DNA of 64,000 nt from Kribbella rubisoli (GTDB lineage Bacteria; Actinomycetota; Actinomycetes; Propionibacteriales; Kribbellaceae), in NCBI RefSeq assembly GCF_004217145.1, contig NZ_SHKR01000014.1, positions 620,001 to 684,000 of the forward strand, written 5' to 3'. Positions 50,025 through 58,695 of the stretch are shown one piece after another. The notes below the pieces were generated by a model, which saw only the letters and a list, made by a program, of their open reading frames with translations, was not told where the DNA came from and searched no databases. The position numbers and the translations under genes were made by a program. Numbering within the stretch: position 1 is the stretch's first letter; every line of letters starts with the position of its first letter.

Positions 50025-50528
50025 ATGACTACTTGGGCTTCTGTTGAGGGGATTCGGGGGGATTTGGCGGGGGTGCTTGGGCGGTTTCGGGAGGGGCGGA
50101 CTCGGGCGTTCAGTTTTGGGGATGGGGGGCCTGAGGCTGTGATGTTGACGTACGACGAGTTTGAGGATCTTGGCGGGGAAGGGAAGTTCACCGTCGGGGA
50201 TGAGGTGGTTGAGCCGGCGGGGCTTGCGGAGCAGTTACCGCGGTTGATGGAGGCTGCGCGAGCGGGGAGCGGTACGCCGGTGGTGTGGGGCGACGACGGC
50301 GAGCCGGAGGCCGTCGTGATGTCTACGGCGCAATACCGCGATCTGCGGGGGGACGACCAGCCGCCGGCGGGTGTCGTTGATGACCCGACGGTGCGGACGT
50401 ACGCGACGGAGCCGCTCCCGGATAGCAGGCCGGTGGACCTTGATGAGTGGGCTGCCAATGATCCGTTCACCCGTGAGCTTCTCGACGAGATACGTGCCGA
50501 GGAGAGGTCAGAGGGCGATGACCGATGA
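50025..50528 (+). CDS. Antitoxin-like protein with two Phd/YefM-type modules
   Basis: 167 residues, ATG 50025. Two related modules are visible: RTRAFSFGDGGPEAVMLTYDEFEDL (about 25-50) and GTPVVWGDDGEPEAVVMSTAQYRDL (about 82-107), each with the PEAV-(M/L)-Y/QF pattern of Phd/YefM antitoxins. The acidic C-terminal tail (VDLDEWAANDPFTRELLDEI) would be the toxin-neutralising part. The opening 150 bp are unusually G-rich. It overlaps the next gene by 11 bp, as in TA operons. Doubling of the DNA-binding module in one chain is unusual. Confidence 0.7.
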   Translation: MTTWASVEGIRGDLAGVLGRFREGRTRAFSFGDGGPEAVMLTYDEFEDLGGEGKFTVGDEVVEPAGLAEQLPRLMEAARAGSGTPVVWGDDGEPEAVVMSTAQYRDLRGDDQPPAGVVDDPTVRTYATEPLPDSRPVDLDEWAANDPFTRELLDEIRAEERSEGDDR

Positions 50529-51234
50529 GACTCGGTACCTGGTAGTTGGAGGCGAGAAGTTTCATCAGGACGTACGTGCTCTGCGCCGGCAGGCCGAGGC
50601 CGTCGGCGGTCGGCACCTCCACCTGTACCGGGAGCTTCTGCGAGAGATCGAGAGGCTTCGGAACGGGACGACCGACGGACATCATGCGCTCGGGTACGAG
50701 GCGGGCAAAGGAGATCTGCGCGACTGCGTGACGGCGTACCTGCGCTCGGATCCAGGACGCAACGCCGACTACCGCCTGGTGTTTCGCGAGATCGGTCCCG
50801 CCGAGCCTGGGCAGCTGCCGCGGCGGGAGTTGCTCGCGATCAAACCTCGTCATGGCCGGAACAACATCTACGCTCACGTCTGCGCCCGGCTCAGTCGTCA
50901 TCCGAACGACAGGCAACCAGGTCTCAACCGCTTCGGCGACCGGAGGCCGGATGCACGTGGCAGTGAGGCCGCCCGCCGGGCAGAGCTGGATGCCAAGAGA
51001 GCGATCGCTCATGCCTGGGCCGGCCAGCAGCCGCTGGGGTCGGCCCGTCCGGTCGCATCACCGCTCATTCCTCGAGGTAGTCCCTCAGGTCAACGCATCG
51101 CGACAGGTGTTCGGTACGACGCACCGCGCAGACCTGCACAGTCCGCAGGAGCCGACACTCCGTACGCAACCGGCTATCCGCGCCACGGGCGCACCCAACG
51201 GGGGCCGACCGGGTGGCCGCCACGGGAGCGGTGA
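50518..51234 (+). CDS. RelE/ParE-like toxin candidate with long disordered tail
   Basis: 238 residues from ATG 50518. The first 135 residues have RelE-superfamily character: a helical start, then GKGDLRDCVTAYLR, the strand DYRLVFREI, ELLAIKPRHGRNNIYAHVCARLSRHP. Lone RelE toxins are about 85-100 residues; this one adds over 100 residues rich in Arg, Pro, Gly and Ser (for example TGYPRHGRTQRGPTGWPP). The likely partner is the overlapping antitoxin-like gene. An mRNA interferase or gyrase poison are the family options. Evidence is motif-level only. Confidence 0.6.
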   Translation: MTDETRYLVVGGEKFHQDVRALRRQAEAVGGRHLHLYRELLREIERLRNGTTDGHHALGYEAGKGDLRDCVTAYLRSDPGRNADYRLVFREIGPAEPGQLPRRELLAIKPRHGRNNIYAHVCARLSRHPNDRQPGLNRFGDRRPDARGSEAARRAELDAKRAIAHAWAGQQPLGSARPVASPLIPRGSPSGQRIATGVRYDAPRRPAQSAGADTPYATGYPRHGRTQRGPTGWPPRER

Positions 51235-51253
51235 GCTCGATCCAGCAGCCGGC

Positions 51254-51988
51254 CTACGACGTCAGATCGAGGTGGGGTAGGGAGCGGAGTTGGTTTTCTT
51301 GGTGGTAGGTGAAGAAGGCGGCTATTAGGCCGGTGGATTCTCGGCGGGTTCGGGGGTCGGCTTTTAGGGCGGTGGGCCAGTCGCCGGTGAGGAGGGCGGC
51401 TAGGTGGGCGACCGTGGTGGGGGCGGGCATGGCTGAGGCCGGGGGGCGGCAGGTGGTGCAGACCATGCCGCCGGAGGCGGGGTTGAAGGCTCGGTGTGGG
51501 CCTGGTTCGCCGCAGCGGGCGCAGTCGTCGAAGGACGGGGCGTAGCCGGAGATTGCCAGGGAGCGGAGGAGGAACGAGTCGAGGACCAGGCCTGGTTCGC
51601 GTTCGCCGGTGGACAGGACTCTTAGGGCGCCGGCCAGCAGGAGGTGGTGCTGGGTGGCGGGTTCCTTTTCCTCGACTACGAGGCGGTCGGCGGTCTCTAG
51701 CAGGACGGTGCCGGTGGTGTACCGGGCGTAGTCGCCGACGATGCCCTCGCCGTACGCCGCGATCGACTCGGCCTGGGTCACTACGTCGAGTGTCCGGCCG
51801 GTCGCGAGTTGCAGGTCGACGTGGCTGAACGGCTCGAGGCGGGCGCCGAAGCGGGACGACGTACGGCGGACTCCTTTGGCGACCGCGCGGACCTTGCCGT
51901 TGGCGCGGGTCAGGAGCGTGGCGATGCGGTCCGCTTCACCCAGCTTCTGGGTGCGCAGCACGATCGCCTGATCCCGGTAGAGCGGCAC
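51254..51988 (-). CDS. recO: DNA repair protein RecO
   Basis: 244 residues. It loads RecA at gaps by displacing SSB, with RecF/RecR. The N-terminal OB domain is LYRDQAIVLRTQKLGEADRI-TLLT and GKVRAVAKGVRR; the helical domain follows; the zinc-finger-like pair is CARCGEPG and CTTCRPP. ATG at 51988. It is part of the dusB-glyS-zur-uppS-recO core. Convergent with the toxin candidate across 19 bp. Confidence 0.95.
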   Translation of the reverse strand: MPLYRDQAIVLRTQKLGEADRIATLLTRANGKVRAVAKGVRRTSSRFGARLEPFSHVDLQLATGRTLDVVTQAESIAAYGEGIVGDYARYTTGTVLLETADRLVVEEKEPATQHHLLLAGALRVLSTGEREPGLVLDSFLLRSLAISGYAPSFDDCARCGEPGPHRAFNPASGGMVCTTCRPPASAMPAPTTVAHLAALLTGDWPTALKADPRTRRESTGLIAAFFTYHQENQLRSLPHLDLTS

Positions 51989-52000
51989 CGCACCAGTCTC

Positions 52001-52843
52001 TCACTGAGCGCGGACATACTCCTCGAACCCGGTCGGCTCGACGCCGGTGATGTCGCGTACGGCGGTGGACACCTGGCTGAGCTCGCCGCTGGCGATCGCG
52101 GCGTACGACGTCACCCAGCCGGCCACCTCCCACGCCGGGGCGCCGTAGGACTCGCGGGAGCGGAAGGCCTCGTCGAGCGTCTCGGGCTCGTACCGGACCT
52201 TGCGGCCCCAGACGTCGGTCAACACCGCGGCCGCCTCGGACAGGGTGAACGCGCGGGGCCCGGTCAGGTCGTACGTCGCCCCCGCGTGCTCGTCGGACCC
52301 AGCACCCGGGCTAGCCGACCGCAGCACCGTGGCTGCTACGGCGGCTACGTCGTCTCGGGAGACGGCTGCTACTCGGCCGTCGCCGGCCGGGCCGCGGATT
52401 GTGCCGTCTTCGCCTACGCCTCCGGAGACGAAGTCGAGGTAGAGGTTGTCGCGGAGGAAGGTGAACTCGACGCCGGTCGAGCGGATGTGTTGCTCGGTGT
52501 GCCAGTGGTCGCGCGCAAAGGTGAACGTCGCCCCGGGCGACGCGCCCACGAACGACGTGTAGACGATCCGCCGCACCCCGGCCGCGACCGCCGCGTCGAC
52601 GGTTGCCTTGTGCAACGCGACGCGGTCGGCCGACTCCGTTGCGCTCAGCAACATCAGCACGTCGACGCCGTCGAGCGCGTTGAGCAGCGCCGCGTGCTCG
52701 CCGTACGCCGCCTGCGCGACCGAGGCACCGGGCACCGACGGAGCCCGCCCCGGATCGCGCACGATCAACCGCAGCGGTACGCCGGCCAACCGCGCCACGA
52801 TCCGGGAACCGAGCTGGCCGGTCGACCCGGTGACACCGATCAC
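52001..52843 (-). CDS. NmrA-like / SDR_a5 NAD(P)-binding oxidoreductase
   Basis: 280 residues. MIGVTGSTGQLGSRIVARL is the GxxGxxG nucleotide site. GVRRIVYTSFVGASPGATFTFARDHWHTE and VEFTFLRDNLYLDFV are typical of the quinone-oxidoreductase-2-like (QorB) branch of atypical SDRs, which lack YxxxK. The C-terminal lid includes GRKVRYEPETLDEAF. Its start overlaps the stop of the aldo/keto reductase gene by 4 bp, so the two reductases form a coupled pair. Confidence 0.88.
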   Translation of the reverse strand: MIGVTGSTGQLGSRIVARLAGVPLRLIVRDPGRAPSVPGASVAQAAYGEHAALLNALDGVDVLMLLSATESADRVALHKATVDAAVAAGVRRIVYTSFVGASPGATFTFARDHWHTEQHIRSTGVEFTFLRDNLYLDFVSGGVGEDGTIRGPAGDGRVAAVSRDDVAAVAATVLRSASPGAGSDEHAGATYDLTGPRAFTLSEAAAVLTDVWGRKVRYEPETLDEAFRSRESYGAPAWEVAGWVTSYAAIASGELSQVSTAVRDITGVEPTGFEEYVRAQ

Positions 52844-53829
52844 TTGCCCACCAGGCCCATCCCGCTGTCGGTGTACCGCTGTCCGGCGACCGCGTCGGCC
52901 GGGAACGTCGCCTCCAGCGCCGCCAGCTCGTCGGCGGACAGCGAAACGTCCAGAGCACCGAGGTTCTCGGCCAGGTACGTCCGCCGCTTGGTCCCCGGGA
53001 TCGGCACCACGTCATTGCCCTGAGCAAGCAACCACGCGAGCGCCAGCTGCCCCGGCGTGACACCCTTCGTGGCGGCCAAGGCCTGCACCTGCGCGACCAG
53101 GTCGAGGTTGCGCTGGAAGTTCGCACCCTGGAACCGCGGCAGGCCGCGCCGCATGTCGTCCTCGGGGAAGTCCGCCTCCGACTTGATCTGCCCGGTCAGG
53201 AACCCGCGACCGAGCGGGCTGAACGGCACGAACCCGACGCCGAGCTCCCGCAGCGTCGGCAGTACGACGGTCTCCGGGTCGCGCGTCCACAACGACCACT
53301 CGCTCTGCACGGCGGTGATCGGATGTACGGCGTGTGCCGCCCGCACGGTGTCGCCGTTGACCTCGGACAGCCCGATGTACCGGACCTTGCCGGCCTCGAC
53401 CATCGAAGCCATCGCCCCGACCGTCTCCTCGATCGGCACGGCAGGGTCGCGCCGGTGCAGGTACCACAGGTCGACGTGGTCGACGCCGAGCCGCCGCAAC
53501 GACGCATCCAAGGCCTCACGCGCATAAGCAGGCGAGCCGTCCACAACCGTCGGCACCACCGCGTCAGGAGACGGCCGCTTGAAGCCGAACTTCGTCGCGA
53601 GCACCACCTCGTCGCGCCGCCCCGCCAGCGCGCGGCCGACGAGCTCCTCGTTCTCGCCGTCGCCGTACACATCCGCGGTGTCGATGAAAGTACAGCCGGC
53701 GTCGATCGCCGCGTGCAGCGTCGCGATCGACTCGGAGTCGTCGGCGCGGACGCCGTACGACTGGGACATCCCCATGCAGCCGAGGCCGAGGGCGGAAACG
53801 GTCAGGTCACCGAGCTGGGATTCACGCAT
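52840..53829 (-). CDS. Aldo/keto reductase (second copy)
   Basis: 329 residues. The tetrad is present: Asp and Tyr in FIDTADVYGDG, Lys in VLATKFGF, His in DLWYLHRRDP. It shares the ALGLGCMGMS opening, VPIEETVGAMAS-VEAGKVRYIGLSE and AHAVHPITAVQSEWSL blocks with the enzyme at 36795-37769, so the two are paralogues. It is the first gene of a pair with the NmrA-like reductase and diverges from the large ABC permease gene. Confidence 0.92.
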   Translation of the reverse strand: MRESQLGDLTVSALGLGCMGMSQSYGVRADDSESIATLHAAIDAGCTFIDTADVYGDGENEELVGRALAGRRDEVVLATKFGFKRPSPDAVVPTVVDGSPAYAREALDASLRRLGVDHVDLWYLHRRDPAVPIEETVGAMASMVEAGKVRYIGLSEVNGDTVRAAHAVHPITAVQSEWSLWTRDPETVVLPTLRELGVGFVPFSPLGRGFLTGQIKSEADFPEDDMRRGLPRFQGANFQRNLDLVAQVQALAATKGVTPGQLALAWLLAQGNDVVPIPGTKRRTYLAENLGALDVSLSADELAALEATFPADAVAGQRYTDSGMGLVGK

Positions 53830-53913
53830 GTCCCGAACCTACCGCCGGGACGCCCCGGCCGGGTCCACCGGGGCACGGGGCAGCACGAGGTGAGACATGT
53901 TCCTGCCTAGACA

Positions 53914-53923
53914 ACATTAATGT
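53914..53923. promoter_or_regulatory. AT-rich palindrome ACATTAATGT in the AKR / ABC permease gap
   Basis: A perfect 10-bp dyad in the 174-bp divergent interval, inside the only AT-rich patch there (about 53908-53930). It is a plausible operator or promoter core. No confident minus 35 / minus 10 pair was found. Confidence 0.3.
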
Positions 53924-54003
53924 GACATTTTGCCGCCACGAGGCACAAAAGCCGCAACATTCCATATCTTCGGCTGGCACGAGCGAGCAGCAAAGGGGTG
54001 GAC

Positions 54004-57000
54004 ATGTTCCTGCGTCGGGCGCTGCGGTACCGCTGGGCACAGGCCCTGGTACTGACCGGCATCAGCCTGCTGATCGGCGCCTGCGCCGTCTTCGGGCCGT
54101 GGTTCGCCCGCGCCGTCGAGCAGACCGTGATGACCGAGACGCTGGCCGGGCAGAGCCTGCCCGCGTCCTGGCTGCTCGCCTCCCCGGGGCCGCAGGTCGG
54201 CGTCAGCACCCGCCCGGAGGACCTCGACAAGCTCCTCCCCAACGATCTCAAGCCGGTCTTCACCCCGCCCCTGCACGGCATCTACAACGACGTCAGCTGG
54301 AGTATCCCGGCCACCGCAGGCGACCCGTCGCCCGGCGCCCGTGTGCGCTGGCGGGACGGGTACTGCGCCCAGCTCGACGTCACCGAGGGCCGCTGCCCGC
54401 AGGCGGCGAACGAGGTGATCGCCTCGACGGTCGACAAGACGACGTGGGAGTTCCGCCTCGGCACCACGCTGGCCGCGACGCCGAGTGACGTCGGCAAGGG
54501 CGGCGGCCGACTCAGCATCGTCGGCTTCTACCAGCCCAAACAAGCGCGCGGCGACTTCTGGTACGGCGACTATCCGACCGGCCACTCACATACGCCGGCC
54601 GACAAGGACCCGGGCGCCGCCAACGAGTTCTTCACCGACAGCTCGACCTTCGCCGGGAACAAATGGACGCAACGGGTCACGTCGGACTTCCGGCCGATCC
54701 CAGGCGTGGCCCGGCTCGGTGACCTGGATCGCCTCAAGGAAGCGACCGAGACGGTCAACGGCAACGCCAGGGAGATCGGTGTCGCGGCGCAGAACACCTC
54801 CTCACTGGCCACGCTCGTAGACCAGATCCAGGCGGAGCGGAAGCAGGCGACCACGATCATCCCCCTGGTGATGGTGCAGGTCGCGCTGTTCGCGGTCGTC
54901 GTACTGGCGCTTGCCCTCGCGGCCGTGGTCGACCAGCGGCGCCCCGAGATCGCGCTGTCCCGCCTGCGTGGATCGTCCGCGAGGCGGACCCAGCGCGCCC
55001 TGTGCCTCGAACTCGGCCTGCCTGTTCTCATCGGCACCTTGCTCGGAGGCATCGCGGGCTTCGCGTTGCTGCTGATCGTCCGCGCCACCTGGCTGCGGTA
55101 CGGCGCACCGATCGAGCTGCCCTGGACCGTCCCGGCCGCGCTGGCGGTTGCCGTCGTACTCGCGCTGATCGTCGTGGTGCTCCAGGTCCGAGGCACTGTC
55201 CGGCAGTCGATCTCCAACCTGCTCCGGCGCGTGCTCCCGCTCCGCCGCGGCCGGACGATCGGTGTCGCCGACCTGTGCATCATCGTGTTCGCCGTGGCCG
55301 GGCTGATCGCCGCGCTCACCGGTGACGGTCGCGGCCCGCTGCCGGTCCTCACGCCTGCCCTACTGGGGCTCGCAGCCGGCTTGATCTTCGCGCACCTGCT
55401 GCTGCCGGCAGCCGGGCTGATCAGCCGCAGCGCGCTCCGCAAAGGGAGGCTCGGCCTCGCGCTCGGCGCACTGCAGATCTCTCGCCGGCCGGCCGTGACC
55501 CGGATCGTCGCCGCCGTCGCGGTCGCCGCCGCGCTCCTCACGTTCGCCGGCCAGGCCTCCTCGATCGCCGCAACGAACCGCGAGACCCGGTCCGGCTACG
55601 AGACCGGAGCCGAGGGCGTATTGCGGATGAATTCCCTGTATCTGGGCTCGTTCCTGCAAACCGTCAACCAGATCGACCCGGACCGGCACTGGCTCACCCC
55701 GGTCGTGATCTCCCGGCCGCCCTCCCCCGACACGCTGCAGACCGAGATGATCGAGCCGGACAGCTTCCGCCGGGTCGCGTTCCAGGGCGATAAGCTCACC
55801 GACGCGCAGGGCTGGCAGACGCTGCAGGCGCCGAGCGACCTCGCGCCGCTCTCGTTCCGTAGCTCGCAACTGACGGCCACGGTCTCGGTGGACGGGATCA
55901 AGCCCCTCATCAGCCGCGCCGCGAACGGCGACCAGATCGACGGCGGTACGCCGAAGTCCGTCATCCTGCGCGCGAACGTGGTCAGCCACCGCGACGGATC
56001 CCGCTACCTGGTCTCGTTCCCGCCGATCCGGTTCCCGTCGACCAAGCCCGTCGCACTGCAGGCCGACGTGGACTGCCTCGGCGGCTGCGACCTGCTGCGC
56101 CTCGGCATCGGCCGCGAGCCGCTCGACCCGACCGGTGTCCAAGGCAACGTTGTGATCAGCAACATCTCCAGCGACGATCACCCGACGATTGCCCTGGGCA
56201 AAGCCGAATCCTGGCAGACCGTTCCGCAGCTCGGCTCCGACCAGAGCTCGATCACGGCCAAGCCGGGCGGTGCGTTGACGATCGCGATGAAGAGCTTCGG
56301 CACCGACATGTACGTGCAGTACGCGACGGCGCCGTCCGTCGTGCCCGCGCTGGTCACTCCGGAGTACCACTGGGTAGACGGTGCCACCACCACCCCCGCG
56401 GCCGACGGCAGCCCGATGACTCTGGCCCGGATCGACCGGCTCACCGGGCCCGTCAACCGGTACAGCGAGCACACCGCCGTGGTTGATCTCGAGACGGTAC
56501 GCCGGCTCGGCGGTGTCGTGGACGAAGGTGCCACTGACTTCGAGCTCTGGCTGAACAAGGACGGACTGGCGAACGTCGACACGATCACCGGCAAGCTCGC
56601 CCAGGCCGGCTACAACGCCGACCTGGTGGATCGCCGGGACGACCGGATCGCGGCGTACGGGCGTTCGGCGAGCGCGCTCGCGTTGCAACTGACGCCGGTG
56701 GTCGGCATCGCGGCCTGGGTGCTGGCGCTCGTCGTACTGCTGCTGACCGTCGTGACGTCGTGGCGGTCGCGGGCGCAGGACTACGCGAGCCTGAAGATCA
56801 CCGGCGTACCGGCGAGCGCGACCGGGCGAGCCGCGCGCTGGGAGCAGACCGGGCCGGTCGCGTTGGCCGTCCTGCTCGGGACATTCTGTGGGCTGGTGGG
56901 CGCGCATGTCGCGCTACCGATGATCCCGCTGTTCGCGACGAGCAGCGGAGCGGTGCCTCTCGACCTCGGCATCAGCTGGCCGGTCGCGTTGATCCTCTGG

Positions 57001-57099
57001 GCCGGAGGTACGGCGATCCTCGCAACCGCGACGTTGTTCCTCGGCAGCGGCGTCAACAGACGCTCGACCTACAACCGGATCCGGGAGGAGCTGACATGA
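54004..57099 (+). CDS. FtsX-type ABC transporter permease
   Basis: 1031 residues from ATG 54004 (AAAGGGG just upstream; a GTG at 53998 also opens). An N-terminal membrane helix (LVLTGISLLIGACAVFGPWF) and an extracytoplasmic domain of about 230 residues precede a first FtsX core (VALFAVVVLALALAAVVDQ, with EIALSRLRGSS). After central helices and a second outer domain, a second core occurs at the end (VVGIAAWVLALVVLLLTV, YASLKITGVP). This is the duplicated MacB/LolE-like arrangement of mechanotransducing ABC systems. The two ATPase genes downstream supply energy. Confidence 0.88.
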   Translation: MFLRRALRYRWAQALVLTGISLLIGACAVFGPWFARAVEQTVMTETLAGQSLPASWLLASPGPQVGVSTRPEDLDKLLPNDLKPVFTPPLHGIYNDVSWSIPATAGDPSPGARVRWRDGYCAQLDVTEGRCPQAANEVIASTVDKTTWEFRLGTTLAATPSDVGKGGGRLSIVGFYQPKQARGDFWYGDYPTGHSHTPADKDPGAANEFFTDSSTFAGNKWTQRVTSDFRPIPGVARLGDLDRLKEATETVNGNAREIGVAAQNTSSLATLVDQIQAERKQATTIIPLVMVQVALFAVVVLALALAAVVDQRRPEIALSRLRGSSARRTQRALCLELGLPVLIGTLLGGIAGFALLLIVRATWLRYGAPIELPWTVPAALAVAVVLALIVVVLQVRGTVRQSISNLLRRVLPLRRGRTIGVADLCIIVFAVAGLIAALTGDGRGPLPVLTPALLGLAAGLIFAHLLLPAAGLISRSALRKGRLGLALGALQISRRPAVTRIVAAVAVAAALLTFAGQASSIAATNRETRSGYETGAEGVLRMNSLYLGSFLQTVNQIDPDRHWLTPVVISRPPSPDTLQTEMIEPDSFRRVAFQGDKLTDAQGWQTLQAPSDLAPLSFRSSQLTATVSVDGIKPLISRAANGDQIDGGTPKSVILRANVVSHRDGSRYLVSFPPIRFPSTKPVALQADVDCLGGCDLLRLGIGREPLDPTGVQGNVVISNISSDDHPTIALGKAESWQTVPQLGSDQSSITAKPGGALTIAMKSFGTDMYVQYATAPSVVPALVTPEYHWVDGATTTPAADGSPMTLARIDRLTGPVNRYSEHTAVVDLETVRRLGGVVDEGATDFELWLNKDGLANVDTITGKLAQAGYNADLVDRRDDRIAAYGRSASALALQLTPVVGIAAWVLALVVLLLTVVTSWRSRAQDYASLKITGVPASATGRAARWEQTGPVALAVLLGTFCGLVGAHVALPMIPLFATSSGAVPLDLGISWPVALILWAGGTAILATATLFLGSGVNRRSTYNRIREELT

Positions 57100-57129
57100 C
57101 AGTATTGAATGCCGCGACTCCGTCGCGGG

Positions 57130-57220
57130 GGTCACGGGGCTGTGACTCCCGGCCTTCCCTCGTCGCTCCGGTCGCTTCGCTCCCTCCGCTCCTCAGTCCA
57201 GGCCGGGAGGCCCCGTGACC
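57130..57220. repeat. 91-bp palindromic element covering a ribosome binding site
   Basis: Arms GGTCACGGGGC (57130-57140) and GCCCCGTGACC (57210-57220) pair perfectly; after a 5-base bulge (TGTGA), CTCCCGGCCT (57146-57155) pairs with AGGCCGGGAG (57200-57209). The loop is a GCTCCG/GCTTCG-rich 44-mer. The right arm contains the GGGAGG and GTG start of the next ATPase gene, so folding would hide its translation start. A smaller hairpin CCGCGACTCCGTCGCGG precedes it. Confidence 0.75.
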
Positions 57221-58051
57221 GGCCTCGCGATCAGTACGACGGGACTCGTGCACATCTACCGTGCGCACGGCCACGACGTCGCCGCGCTGTCCGGCATCGG
57301 GATCAGTGTCCGGCCTGGCGAGCTGGTCGGGCTGCTCGGGCCGTCCGGTGCCGGGAAGTCGACGTTGCTCCAACTGTGCGGCGGTCTGCTCACGCCGAGT
57401 GCCGGCCGGCTGCAGGTCGGCGAGCACAACGTCGCCACGATGACCGACACCGAGCTGGACCGGATGCGGTCCGGTGACGTCGGCATCGTGCTCCAAGGCG
57501 CCGGACGCAACCTGATCCCGTACCTCACGCCGGCCGACAACATCCGCTACGCCCAGCAGGCCGCACCCGATGAGCGCGACCTGCCCACGCCGGAGGCGAT
57601 TCTCGAACTCGTTGGCCTGGGCAACCATGCGGCTACACCCCTGTCCCAGTTGACGCCTGGCCAGGTCCAGCTCTGTGCCGTTGCCGTCGGCATCGCAACA
57701 CTTCCCGGCCTGCTGCTCGCCGACGAACCGACCAGCCAACTCGACCACCACGCCCGCGACGAGGTCCTCGCAGCACTCCGCACGATCAACTCGGAAACCG
57801 GGATGACCGTCCTGCTCGTCACCCACGACCCGGAGGTGGCCGCGACGCTGCCCCGCACCATCACGATCCGGGACGGCCGGATCGCCTCCGAGGGCAGATC
57901 CGGTGAGGAGTACGCCGTGGTCGCGGTCGACGGATCGTTGCCGCTGCCACCGCATGTGGCCGAGCTGTTGCCGGCCGGAACGCTCGTCCAGGTCACGACC
58001 GACGACGGCGTCATCCGGCTCACTCCCGTGGAGCAGGAAGGGAACCAGTGA
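57215..58051 (+). CDS. ABC transporter ATP-binding protein with altered signature motif
   Basis: 278 residues from GTG 57215. Walker A GPSGAGKST, Walker B LLLADEPTSQLD and switch His in VTHDPEVA are intact. Where the LSGGQ signature should stand it reads LTPGQVQL, so its second ATP site may be weak or regulatory. A C-terminal extension of about 50 residues (AVDGSLPLPPHVAELLPAG) follows. It belongs to the MacB/LolD-type group, serving the permease upstream. It overlaps the next ATPase gene by 4 bp (GTGA). Confidence 0.85.
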   Translation: MTGLAISTTGLVHIYRAHGHDVAALSGIGISVRPGELVGLLGPSGAGKSTLLQLCGGLLTPSAGRLQVGEHNVATMTDTELDRMRSGDVGIVLQGAGRNLIPYLTPADNIRYAQQAAPDERDLPTPEAILELVGLGNHAATPLSQLTPGQVQLCAVAVGIATLPGLLLADEPTSQLDHHARDEVLAALRTINSETGMTVLLVTHDPEVAATLPRTITIRDGRIASEGRSGEEYAVVAVDGSLPLPPHVAELLPAGTLVQVTTDDGVIRLTPVEQEGNQ

Positions 58052-58695
58052 TCAACGTCAGCCAGGTGACCGTGCGGTACGGCGAGTTGACCGCGGTGTC
58101 CGACGTGTCGTTCACCGTCCCGCCGGGGTTCGTGCTCGCGGTCAGCGGGCCGTCGGGTGCAGGCAAGAGTTCGTTGCTGTGGGCAATCGCCGGTGCGGTG
58201 CCGGTGGCGAAGGGACAGGTCGAGATCGACGGGCTGGTGATCACCGATCGCCCGGCCGCGGCCGCGCACGGCGTCGTACTGATCCCGCAGGGCAACGGAC
58301 TCGCGCGGGTGCTGACCGCGCGCGAGAACCTGTCGCTCCCGTTGCTGGCCGAGCGTAAGCCGAGTGACGAGGTGGAGCGGACGATCGAGCAGGCGCTCGC
58401 GGGCGTCGGGCTCGAGGAGAGCGGCGACCACCTGGTCGAGGAGCTGTCCGGCGGCGAGCAGCAGCGCGCCGCGGTCGCTCGCGGGATCGCCCAGCAGGGC
58501 CGGGTGATCCTTGCGGACGAGTCGACCAGCGAACTCGACAGCACCAACCGCGAACGCGTCCTCGACCTGCTGCACGAGGAGGCCCGCCGCGGCGCGGCCG
58601 TCGTGATCGCCACCCATGACCCCAATGTCGCGGACAGCGCCGACGGCCACGCCGTGATGGACGAGGGCCACCTCAGCTGGCTACGGCGCCTCTGA
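58048..58695 (+). CDS. ABC transporter ATP-binding protein
   Basis: 215 residues from GTG 58048. Walker A GPSGAGKSS, signature LSGGEQQRAA, Walker B VILADESTSELD (Ser where Pro is usual), and His in ATHDPNVAD. This is the compact MacB/LolD-type domain with a standard signature, so it probably forms a heterodimer with the preceding ATPase, whose signature is altered. The last 23 bp overlap the convergent small gene. Confidence 0.9.
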   Translation: MINVSQVTVRYGELTAVSDVSFTVPPGFVLAVSGPSGAGKSSLLWAIAGAVPVAKGQVEIDGLVITDRPAAAAHGVVLIPQGNGLARVLTARENLSLPLLAERKPSDEVERTIEQALAGVGLEESGDHLVEELSGGEQQRAAVARGIAQQGRVILADESTSELDSTNRERVLDLLHEEARRGAAVVIATHDPNVADSADGHAVMDEGHLSWLRRL

